Positions 24,163-37,300 of a DNA stretch of 64,000 nucleotides are shown one piece after another; position 1 is the stretch's first letter; each line of letters starts with the position of its first letter. The position numbers were made by a program, and so were the translations under genes. Source of the DNA: Chlamydomonas reinhardtii (taxonomy: Eukaryota; Chlorophyta; Chlorophyceae; Chlamydomonadales; Chlamydomonadaceae); assembly GCF_000002595.2 (NCBI RefSeq), contig NC_057004.1:4560671-4624670 (forward strand). Reading direction: 5' to 3'. The notes under the pieces were generated by a model that saw only the letters and a program-made list of their open reading frames with translations, ran no database searches and was not told the DNA's origin.

Positions 24163-25119
24163 ATGGGCGGCGGCATCATAGACGACGAGACCAAGCAGGA
24201 GCTGTCGCGCCTGATGCTGGGCCGCTCCTACGACGAGCTCCTGCCGCACGAGAAGGGCATGGTGCTGGGCGCAGCCAAGTAAGCACGGGGCGGGAAAAAG
24301 CGCGGGAGGCACCCCGGGCGGGGAGGCTGCGGCTGCGGCGTTGCGGTAGCGCTAGCCTCGACACCCGCATTACGTCGCCTTGTGCCTGTGCGTTGCGGAC
24401 GGGGATGCCTGGGAATGAATGGCGCGCCTCGGCGGCAAGGCGGCCGCTTGCGTCCGTGTCGGAGCGAAGAACCCTAGTCGGAACCCCAGCCTGTAGACCC
24501 CCACCTACGCGCGCGTGTGCGTTGCAGTGTCCCTTAATAGTGTTATGCATGCACACTTTCGCCTTCACACATCTCCGCATATTTTCCACACGCCGCAGGA
24601 AGCAGCAGGGGCGTGAGGCCGAGTCGCACGGGCGGAGCGAGCCGCCGTGAGTCCGCTGGGGTTGTGCGTGCCGGCGCAGCAAGGCAGCGGGAAGCCTACT
24701 GGGCGCGCGGGTGTCCCGCTAGCTAGCTGACGGGCGGGGTGTGGCTTCGGGCGGAAGCGATGCCGGGAGGCAGGGGAGGCAGCGTCTTGCACTGCTGGCG
24801 GCGCGGCGTGCGTGTGTGGGACCCACGGGACGCGATAGATGGGCGGTGCGGCGGTTCCTGCCGCGGCTAGCTAGTAGTGTGCGCTGGCGGCGCCTTTCTG
24901 CTACCAGCCAGGCTCCAGGCCTAATGCAGTCAGTGCCCTGGTGGCCATGGTACATTTGATTGTGTTTGAGGGTGAGAGGGGTATGGACTGTGCGGCGACA
25001 CGTGCTCGCTCTTGACCCATTTGCCCAAGCCCAACCCCTCCGCTCCCGCCACATGCCTCTCGCCCCTTCCCTGCAGGCCCAGCTCCCGGCCGCAGCACAT
25101 GGGCAAGATCATCCGCTGA
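24163..25119 (+). CDS. Small hydrophilic protein, 68 residues, unknown function
   Basis: Three exons (24163-24278, 24599-24646, 25077-25119) join in phase to 68 residues. The sequence begins MGGGIIDDETKQELSRLMLG and carries SYDELLPHEKGMVLGAAK, then a short basic and polar linker, and ends PQHMGKIIR. The SYDEL.P.EK motif gives it the look of a conserved small protein, but I cannot name a family. It has no signal peptide or membrane segment. Support comes from canonical GTAAGC and GTGAGT donors, CAG acceptors, a fitting phase and a TGTAA signal downstream. It is convergent with the two-domain gene that ends at 26263. Confidence 0.7.
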
Positions 25120-25606
25120 TGAACTATTCGCCGGTACCTTCCCCAGCTGCCCGTGTCTCGCCAGGCTGTAGCTGAAGCTGTAGCTGTGATACTTAGCATC
25201 TGTTATTGATGCGGAATGGGTCTGCGCCTAGCTGCACACGTAGTCTGCGCAGGGACTTGCATGCGGGAGTGGTGTGGCGCTGGCGGCTCAGGCAGCTAGC
25301 TCGGTAGCGTGACGGCTGCGGCTTCGAGTGAAGTGGCATCACAGCATGAGATTGGATTTGAGGCCGTGGGCGCGGTGCGTGTTCCGAGCTTATGTGAACA
25401 TAGTGCAGTGGCTACATTAGCGTCGTCGTCAGGCCAGTGCAAGGACAAATAGTTGCGGCGCGCGGTTGGTGGGTCACACGTGATGCGTGTGAGTTGGTGA
25501 GTTGGTGGGCTTGCTTACGAGTGTGATGTGAGCTGCGGGCTTACACGTGCGTGCAGCTACTGCATGGGTGGTTGAGGTGCACAGCCTCGCATGCAAGGCC
25601 CGTTCA

Positions 25607-25611
25607 TGTAA
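25607..25611 (+). terminator. TGTAA poly(A) signal of the 68-residue gene
   Basis: TGTAA 488 bp after the stop codon, in a convergent intergenic region with no other plus-strand gene nearby. Confidence 0.45.
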
Positions 25612-26262
25612 CAGCAATAAAGTTGCTTTACGTAAGAACATGCGTGCTCATTCAAGGGGGAATCACGCACGTGCCGCCTTAACCCGGCTCCAAAATGCGC
25701 AGTGACGCATTCGGAAGCGTCAGCAACACCCAGCAGCGCACTAATGTCAAATGTGCAAAGCTGCCATGGCATGCGGCAGTGCCCCAACCTACAGCTCCCA
25801 AGGCTCTGCCAACCTTAAGTGACCTTGCCCGATCTACTTGCTTTGCAAACAACGGTGGGGAAGTGTTGCTGGGTCAGCTTATTGCAGGTGCAGTGGGTGT
25901 CATCAGTTCAGCATGCACGTGCGCCGATACGGCACTGAGGAAAGCTCCTGGCACATCCCGGGCACCACGCCCTATCCGTGCGTCCTATCTTATGTATGCA
26001 AATGCGTAAAACAGTACCCACAGCAGTGAAGCGTTGTTGGCACAGTACACAGCAAGTTCATCTCCCACTGGCAAGCACCCCTGCGTTCCCCACCCGCATG
26101 CTCAGCACCCCAACACCACCTTCGGCCCCAGCGGCGCGGTTCTCAGGCCACAGTAGTGTTGCCCGCGTGCGTCGCCCCCATCCCGACTACCGCACGTTGT
26201 TGTATGCGCCTTTCCCAATACCGACCCAACAATGCTCACCAACGAGTGCCGTGATGCTGTGC

Positions 26263-28490
26263 CTACAACGGCACAAACCGCTGCGGCCGCGCATAGCTGC
26301 CACCGCCGCCGTAGTCACTGTAACCGCCGTAACCGCCGTAGCCTCCACAACCCGGCGGCGGCGGCGCGCAGCCGCCCCCGTAACCGCCGTAACCGCCGTA
26401 ACCGCCGTACGGTAGCGGAGCGGGCGGCGGCGGCGAAGCGCTACTGCTGCCGCCGCCGCCGCCCTGATAGTAATCGGCCATGATGATGAAGCGCACGCGG
26501 TGGATGAGGCCCGAGTATTTGCCGTACGTGGTGGATCCGGTCTCGATGCCGGCAATGCGGTACCCAGAGGGCACGGCTCCCACGGTTTGGAAGGCGGGGC
26601 AGCCGAGCGGGTCTGAGGCCAGGAGGCGGGGGGGGGGGGCAGTCAGGGGCAAGGGTGAGGTTAGCGACTAGGCGGCAGTCAAGACCCAGACCACCATTCA
26701 CTGGACCGATACACACGCCCACATACAAACGCCCCCACACACATTCACTCACCGCCTACGGACAGGAGGCCGCCGTCCGCCGTCCACAGCAACAGCCGCT
26801 GCACGCCGTGCGCCTGGCCGCGGCCGGCGCAGCAGGTGCTGTAGGCGACCACCCGCTTGGGCCCCGTGGCGTCGAACCGCACGGCACAGGTGCTGCCCGG
26901 GCCCCCACGGCAAGTGCCGTTGACCGGCGCGTCCTGCCCGCCCGCCGGGTCAAAGTACGTGCCGTGCTGCGGCCCCATGGCGCCGCCGGGTTCGTACACT
27001 GACTGCAGCCACGACAGCAGCCCTGCCGTACGACCATTGGCAGGCGGCGGCGGCGCGCCGCCACCCGTTGCGTTGGCTCCAGATCCGGTCAGGTCGTTGG
27101 TGTCTTCGTACCCGGATCCGTCGTACGGCGGCCAGGCCACGCCGCCGCGGATCCCGACCATGACCATGTCCCGCAGGCTCTCCTGGACCAGATCCGTCGT
27201 ACGTGCGTTGTACGTGTACGGCGAGTCGGGCACGCGGCCGCAGTACCATTTGCTCATCAGGATGTCCGTGGCTGCATGTGTGTACCCGTGCACATGTTGG
27301 GGTTTACGGCGGGATGCGGGATGCGGGATGGGAAGGGGTGGGGAGGACTGCGCTAACACCCTGCTTGCACCCTCTGTACAAACGACGCCCACCACGCGTT
27401 CATGGATGGCTACCGTATCTGAGCGACACCCGCGCCCAGCACCACCAGCACCCCGGATCCAACGCCCTCTCGCCCCCACCATCCACGCCACGCCGCCAGC
27501 TCACCCTGGTCAGGCGGCCGCGCGCCCTCCGGCGGGCTCGCCTCCGGCGGCTCCACACCGGGCGGCAGGTCCCCACCCGCCCCGGGCGGCCGGGCCCCCG
27601 AGTCGGTTCCAGGCGGCTCCGCACCCAGCGGCTCCATGGGCGGCTCGGGCGGATCGGGCGAGGGCGGCGAGGGCGGCGTGTCGGGCATGGCAGCGGGCTC
27701 GGGCGCCCGTGCGAACACGAAGCGCAGGCGGTGCACCCAGGTCCCGCCGCCGGGGGCGGTGGGGCGCTGAGTCTCCACGCCCGCGAGCAGGAAGCCCTCC
27801 GGCAGCTGCGGCGGCAGTAGTGAGTGGCAGCCGGAGGGGCAGGCGAGGGTCACATAGGTGAAAGCGTGGATGTCGGTGCGGGTGCGGGCGCGGGTGCGGG
27901 TGCGGGTGCGGGTGCGGGTGCAGGTACGGGTGCGGGTGCGGGTGTGCACAGCCCGGCAAGGCTGTGGCGGCATCATGGTGCCATCCCGGCGTGCGGCAGG
28001 ACGAAGGGGACAAGGCAGGCGTGAGGCACAGCCTATCCATGGACTCCCTCTTGAGCTCGTCTCATCCTTCCCACCACACGCTCTCCCACCCACCCGTGTG
28101 TAAGGCAGGGGCGTGCGGCACCACCTGGGCGGCCCCCCCAGCGCCAGCAGCTCCCGCCCCGCCGTGTACAGCATCAGCCGCTGCACGCTGTTGCCGTACA
28201 GCCCCTCGCCGCTGCAGCAGGCCGCCACGTACTCCACCCGGCCCGGCCCCGTCTGCGGCAGCTGCAGCGTGCGGTCGATGACAGCACCGCGGCTACTGCC
28301 GGCGGCTGCGGCTGTAGCATTGCTGCCGTGCTGCGGCCCGGCCAGTGCGCCGCTGTCGTACGACGAGCGCAGGGACTCAAGTACGACGCCGCCGGAGCTG
28401 GACATGCCCGTGAGCCAGTGCAGCTGGGGGGCGGGCGAGGCGGCGGCGGCGTCCGAGGTGGTGGCGTAGTAGCCGTCGTCTGTGTGCGTG

Positions 28491-28553
<63 letters not shown>

Positions 28554-29345
28554 GTGCGGCACAGCTGCAGAGCGGATGGGCGGATGGGCGGGGAGGGCTG
28601 CAAGTCACGGCGGTTACGGAAGTGCGGTTACAGCTAAGCGGTGCGACTCCTGTTGCTAGCTGCTGGCCTCACAGCCTGTCCACAGTGATGTATGTGGGTT
28701 CATGTGGAAACGACCGAATGCCGCGGGGCCCCTCCCCACAGCCACAGCCACAGGGCCCCAGGGAATGCAGTCTGCTAACCCCCACATACCCTATATAACC
28801 GTGACATAACGTAACAGCCCACCTTCGTGAAACGGCATGCCGCAGTACCAAGGACTGTACTGCAGCTCACGCGGCACTGCGGGGCGTCAGGCGTGGGCAG
28901 TTTTTGTGGGTTCAACACCATGCATGGCTTTGTGTGAGTCATTCTGCGGTGGTGAGCGGAGATGGCGCGACAATCCAACAGCAGCAGCACGTGGGCTGTG
29001 GCGAGATACAGCGAGGTACAGAACGGCCGGGCCTTGGGTGCTGCGTGCGTCACCACAACTCCCGCTGGCCGCACGTACCCCTCCTTGGGGCTTGCGCCCC
29101 CGACCAGCAGGCCACACACACAGTGCATGGGCGGTCTCAGCGCTCTGCATGCACCCACCTGGTGACGGTGGCGGAGATGGTGGAGACGAAGGCTGCGGGG
29201 GACTTGCTGGGGGGGAGGGCGGCGACGCGGGCTGCGGGGGCGGGCGCGGGGGCCGTGGCGGCGGCGGCTGCCAGAAGGGGATGAATATGTCATCTTCCAG
29301 GGAGCTGCTGCGAGCATCCGGCCCTACAACCATACGTTCAAGCAT
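26263..29345 (-). CDS. Two-domain repeat protein with Pro/Ser hinges and Gly-Tyr tail
   Basis: Five exons (29345-29159, 28479-28094, 27805-27505, 27271-26753, 26612-26263) join in phase to 580 residues. After a short N-terminus comes a PPSPP-rich hinge, then a domain with GPQHGSN, YVAACCSGEG, VQRLMLYT and a VHRLRFVF end. A second PPSPP/EPPEA hinge follows, then a homologous second domain with GPQHGTYFD, YSTCCAGRG, VQRLLLWT and IHRVRFIIM. The protein finishes with a YGGYGG-rich tail. The paired CC motifs and hinges suggest an extracellular or wall glycoprotein like other volvocine matrix proteins. The domain faintly recalls jacalin-type lectins, but this is a guess. No signal peptide is visible at the chosen start, and a further 5' exon may be missing, since the frame upstream of 29345 soon meets a stop. 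Internal homology is seen directly; function is unknown. Confidence 0.75.
27875..27944 (+). repeat. (GGGTGC)n hexanucleotide repeat within an intron
   Basis: About a dozen near-perfect hexamers in intron 2 (28093-27806) of the two-domain gene. In sense orientation it reads (CGCACC)n, which would encode an Arg-Thr repeat if the intron were retained. Confidence 0.85.
28481..28557 (+). repeat. (TG)n microsatellite abutting an acceptor
   Basis: On the sense strand of the two-domain gene this is (CA)n ending in the CACACAG acceptor of exon 2 (28479), so the dinucleotide run replaces the pyrimidine tract. Confidence 0.9.
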
Positions 29346-31315
29346 AGGAGCGGATTATGCTGTAGTTGAGTCGATAAGCGGGCAAGGCGCTAGCGGGCAA
29401 GGCTGGCTTGGGTGCCGAGCCGTGCGAGTGCCGGTGTGGACGTGCCCCACCCGTGTGCCCCACCTTGAGGCGCTAATAACTCACCGGCGCTCTGGTCTTG
29501 CAATTCTAGCCGGCGCGCCCCCATAGCCGCTCCAACTATACACACATAAGGCACAGGCGTGAGTTTGTGGCTGTATCAGCTGCTTACGGCGTAGATTAGG
29601 TGCGCTCCGACATGTTAGCTGCGCAATGGCAGTTGGCGCTCTGTCGGGACTCACCTAAGCATGCTGCTACCAGCAGCAGCTGAAATGAACATGTCTCAAG
29701 GACGCGGACCATCAGATTTACTCAGAACTGCCCGCAGGCAGCGCGAGGGAGCGCTAGTTGTCCAGTGCCGCTGCTTAATCCCTTTCAGGTGTGACTGCTA
29801 GGCATGAAACTGAACCGCAACCTGCAATAAAGTATTCACTCGAAAACGCGCAGAAACGGCCACTCGAGTGCCGAACACTTGCAAGTGCTGTGAGAAGCTG
29901 TGTTCAAGTTCAGGCTGAGAAATGCATGTAATAGTGCAGGGCACGATATCGGCGTTCAACCTAAGAGACTTTACGCCCGAAGGTCACGATGGTGAGCCCA
30001 CATTCGCGCGCTTCTCGGGCGAGGCGGGCGAGCGAGTGGGGGCCGCGGGGAGGGTGCCGCTCGGCCAGTCTAACTAAGCACTCAGAACAAATTGACATTT
30101 ACGAGAGGCCACGACGGTGTGCCCCTGAGCAAGCCCAAGGCGCAGGGGTACTGTCGCCATCTCGCCAACAGTCGCCAACTGCCGCAAGGCAGCCACAGCT
30201 GCCACACTCGGGCAGGATGGAACGGCGCTCGCTCGACGTCTCGGGGCTTTGCCACCTCCCCAGATCCTGAACTCATCCTCCCTCCCCGGACCCCGGGGTG
30301 TGGTGCTGCCACTTGTCGTGGGTCTGCTCAGCGCAGCCATGTGCCCTCCTCCCCATCTTGCTACCATGCGCTGTGGCCGCGCCCTGGCTATCTACGGTGG
30401 CGCTGGCACCGGTGGCACCAGTGCCACTGCCTCACCAGGTTGCTACGTGCGCGCCGCACACCACCGACACCAGCCGCGGTTAAGCAGCCCACGCCGTGGC
30501 TAAGCACCCTTCCAGCGACTTAGGCGCCCGCCCGCCTCGGTGGCCGCCACTGCCGTAGGCACTGGAACGGGGCTGTAGACAAGCGTGACACGGAAATCAG
30601 CTACCCGCAACTGCTCCATTGGCCTCGTCATCGATCACTCGCCGCCTTGCTGGATTACACAAGTAGGCAGCGGCAAGACTTCCAGTGCATGGCTACTCGG
30701 CATTGATTGCAAACAAAGGTTGACAACACGAGGGGGCACATGTAGCTAAGCGTGCCACGCGTGTCGCGCCCTCTGTTCTGACAGCCTCTAGCCACAGCCT
30801 TCCATTAACTCCTGACGCGCAAATGACCGATAGGAAGCGTACCCTAGTAAGAACTCGAACCGACAAAAGCCGGCCGTTCTAAGCACACCGTTCGAAAGTG
30901 CATCGCCTCATGCATATGATGCAGTGGTGCACTCGGTTGGCTACGCGCACGTGGCGCGGCTGGCCCTTACTCGAAGCAGGATCACGAGCATATATAAATG
31001 GAGCACACCACATCCAGCGCTAGCAGTACCGTACGAAGCCCGTCTAAAAGTAATAAGCCGAGGAGGTTTGCGACGCCGCGGAAGCGGCCCGGATTGCATG
31101 CAACCGCGTGATGATAGCTAGTTATCGACGATGCTGTAAGGAAACGAATGCAATAGTATGGCGGACGGCCTATGAATCACACCCGAAACTTATAGCCTGC
31201 TGCAGGCTAAAAACATTCATTCACATAATTGCACACACGAACGCACACATATTCACGAGTCTACTGCACCCTGCAGCGGCACCCTGCAGCGGCACCGTCA
31301 TGGGGAGCGGGCTGC
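29346..31315. other. Intergenic, no gene recognised
   Basis: About 2 kb between the two-domain gene and the multicopper oxidase, both on the minus strand. Moderately AT-richer patches near 29650-29960 and 30840-31260 are typical of non-coding DNA. A short CCCTGCAGCGGCA direct repeat lies at about 31269-31295. An unannotated 5' exon of the two-domain gene could lie near 29650, but I could not fit its phase. Confidence 0.45.
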
Positions 31316-34300
31316 TCACAGCGGAGGCAGCTCCCAGCCGCTCATGCCGTACTTGGCACGCAGCCAGGACTTGGTGTACGGCGCGAAGTTATACCTGTGC
31401 AATGTATGATGCGGTCGTGGCGGCGGCGAATGCCGTGTTACCGTGCGTGTGCGTCTTAGCTTTGCAGGACACAGTGAAGCCGAAGGCGAAATGCCCACAT
31501 GCCCTGTAGGTCGCAACCCCGCATCCAGCATATACACACGCGTCCTCTCTCCTGCCCTCACTCCCGCCAAAATCCCACGCTCCCGCCCGCACCCCTCTCT
31601 ACCCACCTGCAAGCGCTGGGGCACTTGGGCGTCTTGCTGGGCGGCGGCGCCAGGTTCTTGATGTCCTCCACGAAATAGAGCTGCTGGCCCATGAAGATGT
31701 GCGGCAGGATGTGGCAGTGGAAGGGCCTGCAGGTGTGAGCGCAGGTGGGGGATGCGCAGGAAGTCGGGAGGGGGTTTAAGGTGCAGGTGCTCGGAAACGG
31801 GCAGCGGGCGGTCGCACTGTCCGGTGAGGCAGTGCACTGTGCCCAGTCCCCATTAATTCGGGGCGTCCACACTCACATCAGCCCCATAAGTAGTAACTCT
31901 CCCGACACCACCGCCGCACGCACGCATGCACGCACCAAATGCCGGGGTTGTCGGCCACGAAGCGCAGGTAGGCCCAGCCGCCCGCTGCGATGGTGACGGT
32001 GTCGCGGTAGGAGGGGTTGGCGGTGTTGAGGCCGGCGGCGTGCGCGCTGGCGTTGTAGTTGCCGCCGGTGCCGCGGCCCAGCACCCAGAAGCGGTGGCCG
32101 TGCAGGTGGAAGGGGTGCTGCTCCATGGCGATGCGGGTTGGGCCGTCGACGGGGCGCAGGTCGCCGTTGAAGGAGTTGGCAGGGTTGTTGTTGACGATCT
32201 GCAGGACGCGGGCAAGAGCAGCAGGAGGTCAGGAGGGCCAGGTGTTAAAATGCCAGCGCGTTTGTCATGCTGGGCGGGTCCTGGCCCTGCAAACTGTGGC
32301 CGCGAACACGTGCGCACGCCCCGCACATACACGTGTACTTTGCCCTTTCCATATACACACACGCGCGTACACACACGCGCCCCGCCACCGCCACGCACCA
32401 GGTCCACCACTGCGCCGCCGGCCAGCTCGACGATGTGCAGCCCCACGGACGGGTACACGGGCACCGGGCTCAGGCCCTCGTAGTACACACTGCAGCGGGG
32501 GCAGAAGCGGTGTGTGGCGGGGAGGGGGCGTGGTTAGGGAACCGGGTGCAGCGGGCTACTCGGCACGTTTATTTGCGGTATCCAGGCGGGGGGTGTTGGG
32601 CGGCAGGTGGATAGGTGGGTGGGTGCAGGAAGCGTGTCCTGATCTCAAGCGCATCTTCGCAAAGCCGCCACCCCACCTCCCCGATCCCTAAAACCGCATG
32701 CCCCCAAAGCGGTGCCACAGCCCCGCAGGCCCGCGGCACTCACGGCGTGGTGCGGCTCTTGCCGGCGGTGCCCACCAGCACGTTGGGGCCCACGCCCGTG
32801 CCGTTCAGCTGGCTGGCCGGGACAGCCTGCAGCCGGGGCGAGCGGGCGGGCGAGCAAGGTGCGTGTGAGCCGGGTACGTGTCATGTACGGCACACACGGT
32901 ACACCAGGCGGGCGCAAGCCGATGGCTGCCAAACCCGCCCAATCCATCCGTGTGTGCCAGAGACGAACGAGCCCCCCCCCTCACACACAGACGCACTTAC
33001 ACACACGCACACGGGCGCACCTGCTTGGTGAGGTACTTGGGGTCCTTGCGCAGCGAGCTGAGCAGCGGCTGGCAGGGCGGCGTGCGCGGCATGGCCACGT
33101 TGTCCAGCGCCCAGCGCAGCTGCCCGTTCTCGTTGAACAGCGGCTGCGACAGGTTCACGTACACCAGCTTGCTGGCGGCGGCGGGAGGAGCCAGGCTGGC
33201 CTGTGTAGGGTAGATGGGGAGACACGTGTGTGTGCGTGTGTGTGTACGAGGTTGTGGGCGGAATCAGAGCGGCATAGGCTGGCTGGGGTTGCATGGACTG
33301 GGCTTGAGAAGGGCATGTGTGTTGGGCGGGCACACGAGCACACCGAGGGACGGGTGCAAGCCCGACAAGGCACGCGGGCCTGACGTTCCCACGCACCTGG
33401 CCGGGGCGGCGGTAGCGCGCCACCTTGGGGTCAGTGCTGGGCACCAGCAGCTCAGGAGCCAGCACCACCTGCAGTGGGGTGGGGTGGGGTGCGGGGGAGG
33501 TTGCAGAGGTACGGTGGAGGAGTGGAGGACCAGGCGGCGCACATGCAGAATGTCGACACGGTTGTGCAGCAGCCAAGCCCCCTCCCTCCCTTCCCGCCTC
33601 CCCATCCCCTCGCCTCCCCACCACGGCCCCCTCCCACCCCCGTCCCCCACCTTGGCGTTCATGCTGTCGCTCCAGGGGGTGATGCTGACCGGCTGCGGCG
33701 CCGTGGTGGCGGGGAAGGTGGAGGCGTTGACGCCGGCCGCCGCGTAGTGGAGCACGGCGTAGCCGGCGGGCGCGCCGGTGCGGTACTGCGGCACCACCGA
33801 GATCCAGTAGTTGGCGGCGGGCTGGTCGGCCTTCAGCAGCACGTCGATCCTGCAGAGTGTGCGGACGGGATGAATGGGAAGGGCAGGTGTGAATGGGGGG
33901 AGGGCAGGGGTGCATGGGCGCATAACGCCCGGGGGCAGCCTTGTACCAGAACCGTCATGGCGCATGCCAGGTGGTAGCGCTGGGGGTGGGCGGGGGGTCA
34001 AGTTCAGTGCAGGGCTAGTCCACATCGTATGGCAGGACAACACCGGGCCGGGTGGGCGGCGGCTGCCTGCCCCTGCCTCACCTCTGGCCGCTGTTGACGT
34101 CCACGCACTGGGTGGACACGGGAGCCACAGGCACCGCGTCCGCTGCAGGAAGGGTTGTAGGGTTTTGTCAATGGCGGCAGGCAAGCAGGCAGGCAAGCAG
34201 GCAAGCAGGCAGGCAGGCAGGTAAGATGAAGGGGCCGGCAACCACAGCGTCGTCAACAGAAGCGCTGGATTGGGCTCCTAGCCAACCGCTGCTATCAACC

Positions 34301-37300
34301 GCGGTCACCACCAACCGCTGCCGCCACACACCACATACACGCGCCCGCGCTCGCCTCCCCCGCCACACACAAACCCTCTTACCCGCGATGAGCGTGACGT
34401 TGTGTCCCTCAAAGCACACGGTCATGTACACCAGCAGCGCCGCGTTCACCAGGCGCAGGCGGTACGTCTTGCCGGGCTGCACAGTCACCTGGGTGTGCGT
34501 GCAACCTGCGGGCGCGCGCGACGCCGGGGCCGGGGCCGGAAGGAAGGAACTCAGTCACATGGCGCTCCTGCCCTGTGTCCTCTCACATCACTCACACACC
34601 CTTTCCCAGTCTGCTTTCATGTTCTTAGCATGTCGGCCGTATTGGACAAAACAAAGGCAGCCCTGGATCCCGTCACCTGCGGTTAGGCAACATGGTTTGC
34701 AGTAGACATGCATCCACTCACCTGGATTGTTGTTGGAAGCCCAGGGCTGCTGCGCGCTGCGGCCGGCCGCCACCGTGAATGCAGAGGGGGCGCAGGCGGG
34801 CGGGGTGGGGCCGCCGCCAGCCACCGGGTACAGGCTGCAGTCGCCGTAAAAGCCGGCGCCATTGACCAGGACAGCCTGAAGGCAAGGGGGAGCGGGGAGG
34901 CAGCGGTGTTGGCAATGGTGGTGCATGCTGCATGCTTCAGGTGTAGCTGGCAGGGTCGTGGGGCGACGCAGCTGATGCTTACCATACGAGACACACAGCG
35001 CGCACACACCATGCCCCCATGTGAGTCAGGCTTGTGCCGCCCTCCGGCCCCGCCCCGCCCCGCCCCGTACCTGCGGGTTGCCGACCCAGTTCCAGGCGCC
35101 GCTGTCGTTTGTGACCTTGGCGTTGTCAAAGGGCCTGTGCGCACCCACCCCCCAGTGCCAGGCAGCATGACGTCAGCTGGGGAAAACCAATTAAGACCTG
35201 CATAACGTAATCCTGCCAGCTTCTGTCAGTCCAGCCTATCGCCGTGCCCTGCAGTGAACCCACGACCCCGCAAACCCCGCAAACCTGCCTAGCAGAAACC
35301 AGAACCACCGGCAAGATCCCAAAACCCAACAGCCCCACCCATGCACACGCCTTACAACAGGCCGGCGGGCCACGCACTCACTGGTTGAGGCGGAACAGCA
35401 TGGAGCTGGTGGTGGCGTGGTACCAGTCGCCGAGGAACAGCGTCTCATCGCCGTCATAGGACCACAGGTCGGGCTGGGCGGCGGGCGGCCAGGCGGGCGC
35501 GGCGCCGGGCTGCGGCAGCACCTGTGTGGTTCAGCAGGTGGGAGTGCACGCCCGCCCGCATGCTGTTCAGATCAGCAGCGCCCAGCAGACAGGTGGACGT
35601 GTTCCCGGCGTCACCCCATTCAACGAAACCGTTTCTGGACCGTTGCAGGAACTCTGGTACACACAAACGGTGCACCGGTTTGCTCATGCTCGCTCAACGC
35701 CCGTCCGGACCGCGTCAAAGCCATGCGCCCATCCGGCACACTCACGGGCGGTCCGGCGCGGGGCGGCAGCACAATGAGCGGTCCCTCCAGTCCGTCGCCC
35801 TTGAAGCCGGCGGCGTGGTCGTGCCACAGGTAGGTGCCAGGCGGGTCGTTCACCTGGGGGGCCGGGTGGGGGGCGACGTGGCGGTGTGGTGCGTGTATGT
35901 GTGTGCAGGCGCAGCATCGGAAGGTGGAGTAGGTCTCAAGTGTTGACGAGTGTGCGTGATTCTATGCGATCAGCACTCACATACCGACTGGCCTAACAAC
36001 GGGGAGTACTGGACCCCACCGGGTCTCATCGCTTTTCCTCACGTCGCTTACGCTATTTCAATATCAAGCAGCTGGTGGCGACAGGCTGTCAAGACCCAAT
36101 CAGCTTGCAGCGCTGCCCCTTGCTCGTCGCTTGTCCCTGCAATTTGTCCCCTCTCGCCCTCTCCCCTGACCCCGCTTCCTCGCCCCCGCCCCCCCCCCGT
36201 GTCCACACACCTTAAACTCATACTGGTACGACGATCCAGGAGCCACAGGGCTGCCGACACAGCCGGAAAAAGGAGCGTCAGGCGCAGGCAAACACACACA
36301 TACAGGCACAGGCAGATCACCGGATCGACAGGGTCCAGCAGAAGGCTGGCAGGGGTCCGCAGGGGCACGCCGCAGGAATGAGCAAGCAACTGAGGAGGAG
36401 GGCCGATGCGCTTTTCACCACATAGCCGTGCTATGCCACTCGTCCGCCCCTGTGTGGTCTGCGTCCCTCCCCTTCCCCCGACCGGCACCCACCACAGGCC
36501 GATGTACGACACGCCGTCCAGCCAGGCCGCAGGGCCGCTCATGCGAAGGCCTGCAACGCAGCGGCACCGTCGGAGCGCAACACAAGTGTGACGGTGACGG
36601 TGGGGCGTGCCGCAGGGACGATACCTCGGCCAAGCAGCCAGCTGCTCTCCAGCTTCCCAACAAAAACCGGTCAGACCTCGCACAGCGGTTGACGACGGCA
36701 GGTCGCTCACGTCGACCGAGCAGCGGCTGCCTCAGGCTGCTTACCGTGATAATGGATGGAGATGCCGTCGCTCACGGTGGGGAAGGACGCGGGGATGTTG
36801 TTGATCAGGTTGATCTGCGCAGCGCATAAATTGGGGTCGAGGGCAAAGCAAGGGGGTGTGACGTTGCCGGTGCGCGTGGTAACCCGAAAAGCGTTGCGCC
36901 GTTCACGCCTCCGTTCACGCCTCCAAAACGGTTGCGAACCTCACCCTGAGCGTGTCGCCCTGGTTGATCACGATTGCAGGCTCAAAATAGCCGGACGTAA
37001 GCACAATGCTGCGCGCGAAGCAGCTCGGCGCGCCGTATGCCACGGTGACGTTCAGCGTAAAAGATACCTGAAACCAATACAACACAGTTGTTATCATCTG
37101 TACCAGGATTCGCGACTCGCTCTCGGTGCTGCTCGAGCCCTGAGGCCCCCCCTGCATTGCTGGCACTGCCGCCTAGCTTGACAGATCCCGTTCTAGCGTC
37201 AGCTTTGATCACTTACGATGTAGCCATCGCCCTTGGGGTCTGGCTTGACGCTGTCTGGCACCAGCGCAGGCCCCGCGCTCGCAATGCCTAGTGCAACGAG

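Noticed and set aside
30840-30880. tRNA-like GAACTCGAACCGAC fragment
   Set aside because: No acceptor stem or anticodon arm can be drawn around it.
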